A DNA stretch of 64,000 nt from Salvator merianae (Eukaryota; Chordata; Lepidosauria; Squamata; Teiidae), in the NCBI GenBank assembly GCA_003586115.2, contig QVOM02000126.1:8462056-8526055 (forward strand), read 5' to 3'. A model generated the notes under the pieces. The model saw only the letters and a program-made list of their open reading frames with translations. It did no database searches and was not told where the DNA came from. The translations under genes and the position numbers were made by a program. Below, piece after piece: positions 13,401 through 25,400 of the stretch. The number at the start of each line of letters is the position of its first letter. Positions within the stretch are counted from its first letter, which is position 1.

Positions 13401-16400
13401 CAGACCTTTTTTTTTTTTTCTTGAGGCAGTAGATACTGGAACTGTAACTAGAGTAGAAGGAACGGGCGGTGGGGAACTGAATATGACATGGAAAATCAGC
13501 AGTGTAAGGAATAAAGTCTTTGATGCCCACAGCTATCCCTCCTGAGAATCCATTTGCTGAAGAAAAGGGAGCATTATATACCACAAGTGTATAAGCTGAA
13601 ACTTCGCTTTGCCTTTTCTTCATTTGGTTGCTCAACTTAGCAACCTAAGGAAAAGTAACCCATTAAAAGAATGTTAAAAAGACGATGATAATATTCAGCC
13701 AACAGATCAAGTGGTGCCTCCCCTCCCCTCCAGCATCCTGTGGCCCTGATTTGCAGTTGAAGGGAAGGAGTGTATCTGTGTAGGGCAAACAAACACCGTT
13801 AACTGAAGACAGATTGAGGGCACTCCAGCCAAACCTACTTGGGTTTTCCAATTTGCTTTAAATTACAAAGCTTTGCAGACCAAAGCTTCTCGGGCATATT
13901 GTTTTCACATTATACAGTTATTTTTCTAGTTGAATTCTACTCTTCTTCCAAGGAGAGAAGGATGGAGAAACAAAGAGGCAGGCAAAGGAAAGGCCAAGGT
14001 CTATCTGCAATTATCACTAAAAGTAGAAGTTCAAGAAAAAGAAGAATCAAGACATGGACATGGATTCTTCCTTTTACAAAAGAGGCACCGATAACATACG
14101 AATGGTAGCAGTACACAATGGGCATAATTATTGACTTATCATTCTTTTTTATAAACGTGGTAGGCTGTAGCTCAGTGGTAGAGCAAACTGCCTGGAAAGC
14201 AGAGGGTTACTGGTTCATTCCTCACCTCTCCTCAGAAGTAGGCAACGGCAACCCACTTCTGTATCTCTGCCAAGAAAACTGCATAGAGGGGCCCACAGGC
14301 ACACCTATCCAGTCAACCAGGAGTCAACCATGACAGAATGGTATCCAACATCAACACTCTCAAACTACAGATGGTTTATATGTTGAAAATTCTTTAGTAT
14401 TTCGTATTTTTATTTAAGCGCTGATACCCAAACAATTCTTACTATGAAATTTCTACTCTGCATTTACGAGAGCAAGAAACATTCACTTTGCTTCACAGGT
14501 TGGATCAGAATACCTATAAGATCTCCATACGATGCATTAAAAAGCCCCAGCTGAAACCCTGTATGTCCCTGGGACTTCACACACTACAAACCCTTCATGT
14601 CAAGAATAATGTGATGGGCATAGATTTAGCCCAAAAGCCTCCTGAAACCAAACTATGCCAGACACACTCTTACTAGCTAAAAAAAAAAAAAAAAGAATTC
14701 TCAAATAGCAGAAACATCGGATTGCAAGAAAAGGCAGTATAATGCAACACAACAAATTAAATATCATGTCTAGGTTCTCTTTGTCTTATTTCATACCTGC
14801 ACAGACAGTTTGGGAGGGTCTTTCTTCTCTGATTTCATCTCAATTACGGCAATGTTGGGTTTCTTCACTTTGAACTGTATTTTTGGAGGAACAGGAGGAA
14901 CAGAGGTTGTCACAGTAATTGGATGGAATTCATCTGTTGTAACTCCGGCAGGCTGGGGCATGATACTGTGGATTTGTTTTTTACCTAATATGTGAAAAAC
15001 AACAGCAGGGGAATGGTACCTTTAGCAAATTCTGGAACAAAACACAAAATTATAATCCAAAAGGAAACTGAGAATAATAGGGCAGAGGGACTGGGCTCAG
15101 AAGGTGGAAACAGCTTTGGGCAGTTGGAAAGAGAGCAAGGGAGGTGGGGGGGGCACTCAAAGTTCAACATTGACCCAACCTACCTAAGAAGAAAGCTATT
15201 CTACAGGGGCAGGATATTGGGGAGGCATTAAACAAGCACCCATCATATACACAGACTACAACTACGTTAAACTAGACTGAGAGAGAACATAAAAATATTT
15301 GCTGGACCAAACCAAATACACATCAAGTATAGCATCCTGTTCCTATAAGGGCTAACCACGATCATCTTCAACATCTATAAGCAGGAGAGCTGGACAATAA
15401 CCACATCGTATTATTTCCCAGCAATTGATTTTCAGATAAATCCTGGTCCCTCTGATCTTTGAGACATAATATTCAAATACTCTAACAAGACAAACTCTCT
15501 GAGCAGTTCATGACTATACCTGCTGTATTTCCTCCTTAATGCCAAAATCATTCCACTGCTGGGATCTGTACAAGTTGAATATATTTAGGGTTTGTTTTTT
15601 TAAATAAATTTCCTAGAATTGATTTTTCTTTAACAACAGATTTATTTTATTTTATTTTATTATTACAGTAAGCCCTAAGGACAGAAAAGGATACTAGAGG
15701 AAAAAAATTACAGACGTTGAAAAATAAAAGCATGGACCTCACTTTTAATTTATTTAGATTTCTGTCCCACCTTATACACCCTAAGTTCTCAGGGCAGGTT
15801 ACAATAAAACTGGTGTGATAAAACCATTGCATGCGTAATATTTAAACCTGATATTTTAAGATAATAAAAATTGGCAGCTCAGTAGGGTAATTCCAAGTTG
15901 AGGACAACACAGCAGAAGATGCATTTTTCACAGCACCACCTGCTTACCATGCGATGACAAATATTCAGTTGTACTGAAAGGGGATGCAGGCCTAGCCATT
16001 TGCACTTGGAGCCTAAGGCAGTATCCAAACCGGGCTACTGGCCTGCTGCATCTGCACAACAGACCGGTCTGCTGAGAGGCCCTGTCCCCTGGTGATCTAC
16101 CTATCTGCAGTGCCAACTGGCCTGCTCTGTGCCACAAAAATGGCACCACAGAGCAGACAAACAGGAGGTCGTTTAAAGCTGCCTCCCACGTGTTCTGCAC
16201 AATAGACCGGGGACCTGCCATCTGCCCAGTTTGTCCGGCATGCGGAACTCAGCACCACTTCATCCGTCTCCCAGATGCAACCTTAGAAAGGGGTAGTTTC
16301 TGGGCATCAGGCAAAAACAGTCACAGCCCCTGCCTCCGAAGTCGGGCCAGCTGGACCAAACCACAGTGGACAGCCTCTGGCACAGGCCTCTGGCCGCTGC

Positions 16401-19400
16401 TCTGGTCTTGACCCAGACCACTCAATCCAGGCTAAGACCAGCTTTACGGTGGAAATTGTCTAAGAGGGCAGTGGCCTGTTAAGAAGGGGACGCTTACAGC
16501 TGATCAGTTTAGCAGGTGACCTAGGAAGCCAAAATGATAGGGAGCAAATAACGTTATTAAGTAACGTTACACTAACTGTGTATAATAAATACTGTTACCT
16601 GTACATGCAATGTTACCAAACTGACCGTGTAATGCTATATATAATTATCATTAGTACAAAATCTATCTATCTATCTGTGTGTGTGTGTGTGTGTGTGTGG
16701 CCTGAGTAACATTTGGAGGTAAAAATGCTGCCACAGTCAGCCTTAAGATCCCACCTGTTAATCCCACCTGCCTTTTGGTCTTTTTTATCACAATACACAA
16801 TGTTTAATTATGCACATAGGAATATAATCCTGATTACAATACACAATGAAGACTTGGCTATTTTAAAAAAGTTAATATTAAGGGATTACAAGATCAGAGT
16901 TTATGAAATTATACACGATATAGAGAAGAGTTGCTTTTCCTGGCCCACAGTGCTAAAATTCAGGATAATCCAAATATATACGGCATTGGACGTACAGAAT
17001 GAAATAGCTCTGCAGGCACCGAGTTCATAGAACTCACTGGTGCATAATAAAGTGGTAGTCACCTTGATTGACACTAAAGGGGAAATAGATGAGCTCATGG
17101 AGAAGAGGGTGGTCAATAGTTATTTGCATGACAAAGCCATCGGTATGGCCCAGAGCAGAAGGGAGTTTTTATTTCTATTTACGTAGTATATTTATATGAC
17201 TACTATACAATCACAGTATACTAAAAGGTTTTCAATCGCAGAACACTAAATCAAATAAAGCACAACTTAAAACAAAAGTGGTAAGATTAGAAGATCATGC
17301 CTCCTTGCATAGAAATGTCTTAATTTGGAATCAATAAATCTGTAATGATGGTGCTGGATAAGTCATACTGGAGAGGCTCTTCCATAGCTTGGGCACAACA
17401 ATTTAGCTATTATTTATTTATTATTATTTACATTTTTGTCCTGCCATACACCCCGAAGGTCTCAGAGCAGGTTAAAAATTATTTTAAAAAATTATTAAAA
17501 TTATTAAAAATCAATATAAAAAAAACATACTAAATTGAGAAGACCTTCTCTCTAGTGTCACTTCATTTTGCAGGAACATAGGGCCACACCTCACAGGAGG
17601 TATTTTCAGGCCCAAATCAGATTGGGAGGTAGCGGAGCGGATAAAGCACTGGTATAACTTGTTCACAATGCCCAGTACCAATTAATAATCTTCTTGTCCT
17701 ATTTTGGGCCAAATGCACTTTCTAAGCCACTGGTGAAGCAGCTCCAGAATTCTATTCCTGTTGTGGCTATCCAGAAGAATCTAATTGTTTCTGCTGGAAA
17801 CCAGAAGTTCAGCTTGTTAAGCTTTTTTTTTCGGATCCAGCACAACTATTGCTATGTGCATAATTAAACCTGATCTACTGGTAATTATTATCCAGTGAAG
17901 TTATAGATCAGATCTTCAGGACTTTAGCTTATCAATACCAGCTCTTGGATTCTTTTAGAGAATACAATTGGTTTCTTAGCCTAAAGACTCAGGAGAAACA
18001 TTCTAAGGCTCAGAATTTGGCTGTACTCCACATTTTGCTAAAACAAGACCCCAGGATTTTACCTCATACATGCTCTCTAGTCTTCCAGAAAGCATAAGAA
18101 TAACCTTCCTTAAAAATTAAAATGCTCCTGAATGAGTTAAAGTCTGAAGAAGCTACCCTTCTACTTGGGGGCCTGACATAGATCTGTATGAATGCTTTGT
18201 AGGCCCATGGCAAGCTCAATAATGTTAATAGTGGTAGCAAAAAAAATTATAATAATGTAGACAAAACATATTGATTCTCAGCACAATTATGGGAATGCAA
18301 ACCCGCTCGTGCCCAAACTTTTTTTGCCCATACCTAATGGAATAGCCATTGGAATGAGATGGCCTTCAAAAGGACCAGAGGCATCTGGGGCACCTTTTGT
18401 GGGGCTGGAGAGGTACCGGAGTTCCTGAGAAGGAGCAGACAGTGGACTCGGCTTCTTAGGACTAATGACTTGGCTGTGCATTGAGGTTCCAGTCTGGGTT
18501 TTTGCTGATTTTACTTTTGTACCTAGGGAGAAAGTCAGGTGAACATTCAGTAGGCTTTGTATGCTAGTATGCTTTGGATTATGACATGCTTCAGTGCACC
18601 AGCAAAAGAAACCCCAAGCAAATCCAATACCCAATGGTTGCATTAAGCTCAGAAGCTCTCCAGAGCTTAAGTATCAGCTTTAAATTTATATTCCTTTCCA
18701 CATTTTTTGATCTGCAGGTCATGTATCCTGCTGATGAACAGTAGCAATCACAAAGGAGATGAGCTTTATTAATATTAGCATAGTAACGGAACTGCACAAA
18801 AATTTCACTCAAGACCAAAGGAAATATTTAAAAGGAAGTAAACGCCCACTGTTTAGAACACATCTTTACCCTAAAAACAAATAATACTTACCTCGAACGC
18901 TTTCTATTAATTTAGGCCTAGGGGGTTTTGGCTTAGGAGGTGGTGAGTTGAATCTCAGATACGGAGATTTTTTTAGGGTGCTCCTGTGCGCCTGGTACAT
19001 TGGCCTGCCGTACAGCTGAGAAAGATGATCTTCATTTGGTATCCCCATCCTTATTTTCAGAGGTCTCTACATAAAAGACAAACTCATGTTAAAATTTCTA
19101 CTTAAAAGACGTGGATGGTGATCAAACAACAAAATCAACTTGTTGCTGTACAGCAAGCAAGGGGATCTAGTAGCACCTTAAGAGACTACCAGAGAGAAAA
19201 AAGTTGGTAGCATGAGATTTGGTAGACTAAAGCCTACTTCATCAGATGCATGAAGTGTCTAGGGACTTCTTTGGATTGTTCATCACAACTCCTTTCTGGT
19301 TTCCAACCAGAATCACTCTACCTTACAACACTTTGACAAGTTTGCACCTCTATTCACACAAAAAGCCTTAATGATCACCATTATACTGAATTTGTCACCT

Positions 19401-22400
19401 CATTCCCACACCCAGAGTTTTGTATTTCTGTTGCTATTCACACACACAGCTTGCCCATAAAGGTCTGTCCCTGGGCACTTCACTCCATGCATCTGATGAA
19501 GTAGGCTTAGTCTACAAAAGCTCATGCTACCAACTTTGTTCTCAGTCTCCAAGATGCTACTAGACCCCCTTCCTTACTGATCCAGACTAACACAGCTACG
19601 TCACTGCTGTACAGACAATGCTGAATGTAGACCTGGGAGTTCTGGATTCAAACACCTGCTCAGGCATGAAACACGAGGGAAAGAGGTTGCTTTCGATGAA
19701 CCATTCTCTCTGCTTAATCTCTTCAAGGACTTTTAAGGCAGATTATCCAGAAAATCCATATAACTGTTCCCTTTTCTATCATAAACCCTCAAAGGAGCTT
19801 CCTTTCTGCCAGTCAGGGGCCTGGCACACCACATATCCAGTTCCTGAAGCGTATTCTGTGTGCACACTCGGCAATTCACTAGAGTTGGGCCTGGTATGAG
19901 ATCATGAGATTTCTAGGTTTGCCTCTTGCCTTTCGCAGCTCTGCCTTCTCACCTTATCCATTAGCTTTGGAAAGGTCCTTGCTGGAGGTAAGCGCCTTTT
20001 TATTGGCATTCCCCGAGGATAAGAAGATTTTTCATTCATTTCTTGGCTGCCCTTCGCAGTCTTAATGGCTGGCTGTGTTTTGAAGGAATCCTTTTTTGCC
20101 ATTTCTTCCTGAAAAAAAATAAATGCAACTCTGGTTACTTAGCTTCTGTTATCTAGCCAGAGACATCCAGCTATAGGCTATGTCTACGCTCCACTTCATC
20201 AGACTGTATCCAGCCCATGAGAAAGAGAATGGACTTCTGGTACTTACTATAAATATCTAGCGTGATGGAGGAAGATAGGTATGAATGAGAGATGGAGATC
20301 ACTCATATCTAGCTGAGTCTCCTCCATTAAATAGAAAACAAAAGTACTATTCAAATGGTTGTAACTTGGAGTGTACATTTCCAGAATGGAGCAAATGCCT
20401 CCACAAAACAAATGTACCAACATGAAGGCCATCTGCAGGGAGTTGAAAACAAGTGAAGGTTCTGCCTTTGTCTTCTGCTTAAGAATGGCCAGAAGCCATT
20501 CTGGTGGGCCACTGCGTGAGACAGGATGCTGGGCTAAATGGGCTGTGGCCTGATCCAGCAGGATTTCTCTCATGTTCTTATCCAGATCTGGTCTTTTTAT
20601 TTGCAGAAAAAAATGGGATCCAGAAGAGGCTCTGAACTGAATAATCATAAAGTATAAAGTTTCACTGAGTCTATTCTGTTTCTTAGCAGCTGTCAGTAAG
20701 AACCTCATAAGGGTTTTTTTTAGTAGAGGGTGTTCATCTGAGACACAGACCCAGCCCCTATTAGAGCATATATATGTTTCAAAACTACATCCTGGTGATT
20801 TGTGCTTGTGCCAAGATTCACACCTGGATTTCCATGCTGATTATTTTAATCCATTCATCTACAGTCTTCCTGATACGTATCTCCTCCAGGACATCTCTAG
20901 AAGAAAGAAGAATATTACCTTTCCTAAGGTTAAAAGGCTTTGTACCAATAGAAATAGAATAGCATGCACACACTTTTTAAAGGAATGTACACCAATCATT
21001 ACTGAAGCCAAAATTCAAATACTTTGGCCCACAAAATGAGAAGACAAGACTCACTAGAAAAGACCCTGATGCTGGAAAAGATGGAAGACACAAGGAGAAG
21101 GGAACAGTACACAGAGGATGAGATGTATAGATAGTATCATGGAAACAATGAACATCAGCTTGCACAAACTTTGGGAGACAGGGAGCACCTGGCATGCTAG
21201 GACCATGGAGTCACAAAAAAGTTAGACATGACTGAACACATGAACAACAGCATCAGTCATACCTGTAGGTGTTAAGCTAAAATCTGTAACCAGCTCTTAC
21301 TTTTCTGGAATACACTTTCCCCCTTTCCGACACTGCTTTTTTCAGAAGGAGACTATTTTTTAAAAGTAGAGTTGTTGTTTTTTTTAAAAAAAACTCTAAA
21401 GAAGTTTAACACACACTGTCAATGGTCAGCTCTATGGATTAGTCTTTTGACCATATCAAAGTTACAAACAAAAACATATAGTCATAAGATACAAGTGTAA
21501 AATCATAAATCAAAAGGACAATTAACGCACACACAGTCGAGCAGGAATTAAAGATTATTTGTGATCTGCAGTCATTGGAACACCAGTTGCAAAAACCTGT
21601 TGCACGATATACCAACCTTCACCATCGTACATACACCCCAATGTTTTCCTGCAGCTGATGGGAAGACTAGTCCACCAATATAACGGGTATCAGAGATTGC
21701 AACACCTCACAGACCACTTGGCCTCAAGCCAGTGTTACAGAAAATGGATTTACCAAAGTCTTAGAATTTAAGTATGACAAATTTTACCCTCCCTTTCATT
21801 CAAGCTATTCATGACAACTTTCCAGTAACTCGCCCTGTGAAATGCTATGGTTTGGTTCCCCACAAACCCATCATGGAGTGCAAAACTATGTTATGAAAGT
21901 AACTGCTACACACAGAAAACCAGAGATTAGGGGAACCACAGAAGCCCAGCCGAGCAATGGAAGTCCATGGTGCCACAGAGGTAAGATCCTATCAGCTAAC
22001 GTAAGTCAAAGGCAAGGCCAAGACTACCGATACGACAGTAGAGTAGTAAAGGGGAGAGAGCCAGTCTATCAAGTCAATTCAGCGGCACTTGAGAAGCCAA
22101 ATTACATTAGCAAAATTGCGTAAAACCAGAACAATGTTATCAAAACCAAGTTATACAGCGGTTAACTGCAGTTATTGCTACACCTAAGAATCAGCTTTTC
22201 ACTGGCGGGAATATTTAACATCAGGTGTTCTTTCATAACCCAGCTTCATACTATACAAGGGAAGGTACATTTGGCTTTCTGTGCGTAAGCAAAATTATAC
22301 TTCGGCATGTGTAACACCACAATACAGATATTAAAACGAAAACAGCAAAACGTAAGTCTGGTAAGTTAGAAACAGCCTCAAAATCTCACGTCAGATAAAA

Positions 22401-25400
22401 TATCTAAAACTTACTAAATGTTCTGTGCAGATTAGAACAGGGCAGATAACGCGTGGTTAGTTTAAAGATAGGAGGCAGACTAAGCCCTAATGCACTCAGA
22501 ACACATTCATGGTTTAAAATTCAAATGAGAAAAAGCAGGAAAGTGTCAGAATTATGAAGTTAAAATGGAGTGCTGTAAAACAGAGGATTATGGGGAATAT
22601 GCAGTTGGAACATGTGCGTTTAAGCCAAATGCAGGTGCGAAGTGGAGATGGGAAGCAGGCAGATAAGAAATGGGAAAAGTTGCTAAGTTAGAAATTTGGC
22701 CTTGGATTGATAAGCAGAGACCCCCTGTACTACAGAATTTAGGATTTAATTGGTCTTAAGTAAGCTCACACCTTCTTTGCATCTTTGTATTGTTATTGGC
22801 TAACCACATATGAATTTATAAGTGGTAACCAGTGTCAGAATTCATCACCTTAAGCCATCAGCTTCCAGGCCTCAAAAGTCAGGAAACAGGGTTAGTGGTA
22901 AAAGTTCATCTTGCTTCTTTATTGGCGATAACAGAATACAAAGGATAATTGCAAGTAGTAGCATATAACAGTTCCAAACCACTCCCCTTTCCCAAGCCTC
23001 CCTGTTCAGCACCTGTAGACCAAACAACCAGTCTCCCAAGCCTTCAGCATTCCAGCTAACCACCAACAAGGGGAAACACTGGATCAGTGAGAAAAGCAAG
23101 CAAGCATGGCTACACCTTGAGAACATGCAAAGATGGCTGCACAGTGGCCAATGCGCTAACACCAGAATTTCTGTGCCTACACATTTCCTTTTCCTATATA
23201 AGCATGCTTATAAGAAACACATGCACAGTTCAACTATCTCTTTGTTGAATGCTAGCCCCTTGTGTGCAAGAATAAAACAGCCACTTTTGCCTTGGTTATT
23301 AATCTGGTATTTGGGGTCTTCTTCTACCACAACAGCATTTAAAATTCAAATGTATGAAAGCAGAAAAGGAATGGTAGGAATACAGAATGAGCAGCAACAC
23401 AGGAAGGAAACATAAGATTTAGGGTTTGGGTTTTTTTTTTTTAAAAAAGGAAACTCTACCTGTCTGCTGTCAGTTCATCAACGAAGGCATGCAGTGCGTT
23501 GCCATCCTGTGCACGAATTATGGCTTCCAAGTTTTCTTCCAGAAGCTTCTTGTTCTTCTGCACTGCCCTCAGAATATCTTCAGCATCCTTCAGGATGCAT
23601 TTTGACGCCTTGGTTGACTGGAGAATGGATGACTTCGAAAGCTTTTGCAGTTCAGAAAGACTTGGGGCAAGAGGGTCTTTGTGCTAAAATCCATGGAAAA
23701 TCAACAGCTTTTAAAGTCAGGGCAGTGTCCAGCACTGTTTATTTTATTTTATTTTTTTAATTAATTTTTATTATTTGTATTTTTATCCCGCCCTATAACT
23801 GAAGATCTCAGGGTAGGTTACAACATTAAAAACCAAATATAAAAATGAGCATAGTAAAACAGTAACAGTGTCTGAAAATGGTGAGGAAAAGCTGTTTCCT
23901 TATTTAGTCAAAGACGAAGAAGTATGTCTTCACTGCTTTCCTAAACACGTAAAGTGAAGGTGCGTGACACACCTCAGGGGGAGACTATTCCATAGTCTGG
24001 GAGCCATCACTGAGAAGGTCCTATCCTGGGTGCCCAACCCTTTAGATACTGAAGGTGGTGGTTTACAATATTCATCAGACACGTAACCCTGATCAGCTCA
24101 ACAGTCCTTCAAAGAAACAACTACACCACACCCAACACCAATACCACTTAATTCAATTAAAACACATATACACAAACCCTTGAATCTTCAGGGTTTGTTA
24201 GGTAATCGCCAATTGAAACCTTCTGTAATATTCAATGGCCACAAGTACATGAATCTTGTTGGTTTTAGTGGCCACAAACACATGAATCCTGTTTGTATTC
24301 AACAGAGACCACTAGGTACATCAACAGGGTCTAAAGATTGTTAGAGCATTCCAGCGCAAACCCTGTTTGAGGAGCTGAGTAACAGCTAAGCAATTCCTAA
24401 GGATAAGTTGGTTCTCAAATGATCAATAAGAGCAAGACCTGTGGCATGACAGAGGGTTCCAGTGGCAGGATCCCCCAAGAACAGCAAAGAATCAATAAAG
24501 TTTATAATCAACTAATATTCTAATGCCCGAATACTGGAAGAGGGCTATGCCTGAGGAGGAATTAGCTCCAGCTAGTAACGTGAATACATCCCATCCTAAT
24601 CGCTTTCATAGCATGCCACAGCATAGCCGTTTCTTAGCCCTCATCAGCAAAAATGAGAGAGGGGGAGAATTCAAGGTCCACTGTATTATGTTTGTGTGAG
24701 GATGGAAATTAACTTCATATGGACTAGTGGCTGTTTGCATACAAAGCGCAGCCTGAAACATAAGTAGAGAAAGGAGGCTCTGGGATTAATGGAAAGCCTA
24801 TTAGAGAAATTTCAGTCTTTGTAAAAGTCTATGTTTCAATAGCAGAGGTAATTAATTCAAAACTATTTTTAATTTGGAGTAGGGACAACAATCAGTACTC
24901 CTTCAGAAAGATTAGGATTAGTAATTTGTGTTACTCTTGAGTAAATAGTTGCTTCTTAGCCACCTGTGGAGAACCCTGCAGAGGGTGTTTTGTCAATCCC
25001 AGTTAAAACACAAGTGAGAGAACCTCTCCAGGATTCTTGCCCTGAGCCAGTCAGCAGCTCCACTTTGAATTGATGCCTAATGAATGCCTCCAGATAGGAG
25101 AGACAGTCAGGATACTTCTAAAGACCATTTGCAGGGAATCAGGAGCAGATGAAAGCTTTTGTCTTCTGCTTGAGAATGCCAAGAAACAATTGGTGGGCCA
25201 CTGTGTAAGACAGGATGCTGGACTAGATGGGCTGTGGCCTGATCCAGCAGGTTTCCTTCTATGTTCTTATCTAGAATGGATGCTTAGGTACCACCGCTAG
25301 GCTAGAGGGACAGGCAGAATGCCTCTCAAGGCCATTTGCAGGGAGTCGAGAGCAGGTGAAGGTTTTGCCTTTGTCTTCTGCTTGAGATACCCAGAAGCGA

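Larger units (their letters stand above)
12456..14796 (-). other. KIAA0586 intron 17
   Basis: Tandem repeat at 12650, Sauria-like SINE at 14155. The rest shows nothing I can name. Confidence 0.6.
14985..18333 (-). other. KIAA0586 intron 16
   Basis: Two short interspersed repeats and the CTAT/GT microsatellite. About 15950-16440 is GC-richer and without a supportable gene. Confidence 0.6.
18523..20823 (-). other. KIAA0586 introns 13-15
   Basis: Short introns around coding exons 14 and 15. The fold-back repeat (19154) and one CR1-clade tail (20428) are the only contents recognised. Confidence 0.6.
20897..23459 (-). other. KIAA0586 intron 12
   Basis: BovB-like piece and solo LTR copy 2. Nothing else recognised in 21260-22540. 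Confidence 0.6.

Noticed and set aside
14160..14235. Possible tRNA gene (box A and box B present)
   Set aside because: The region continues into a SINE body and cannot fold as a normal tRNA; treated as a SINE head.
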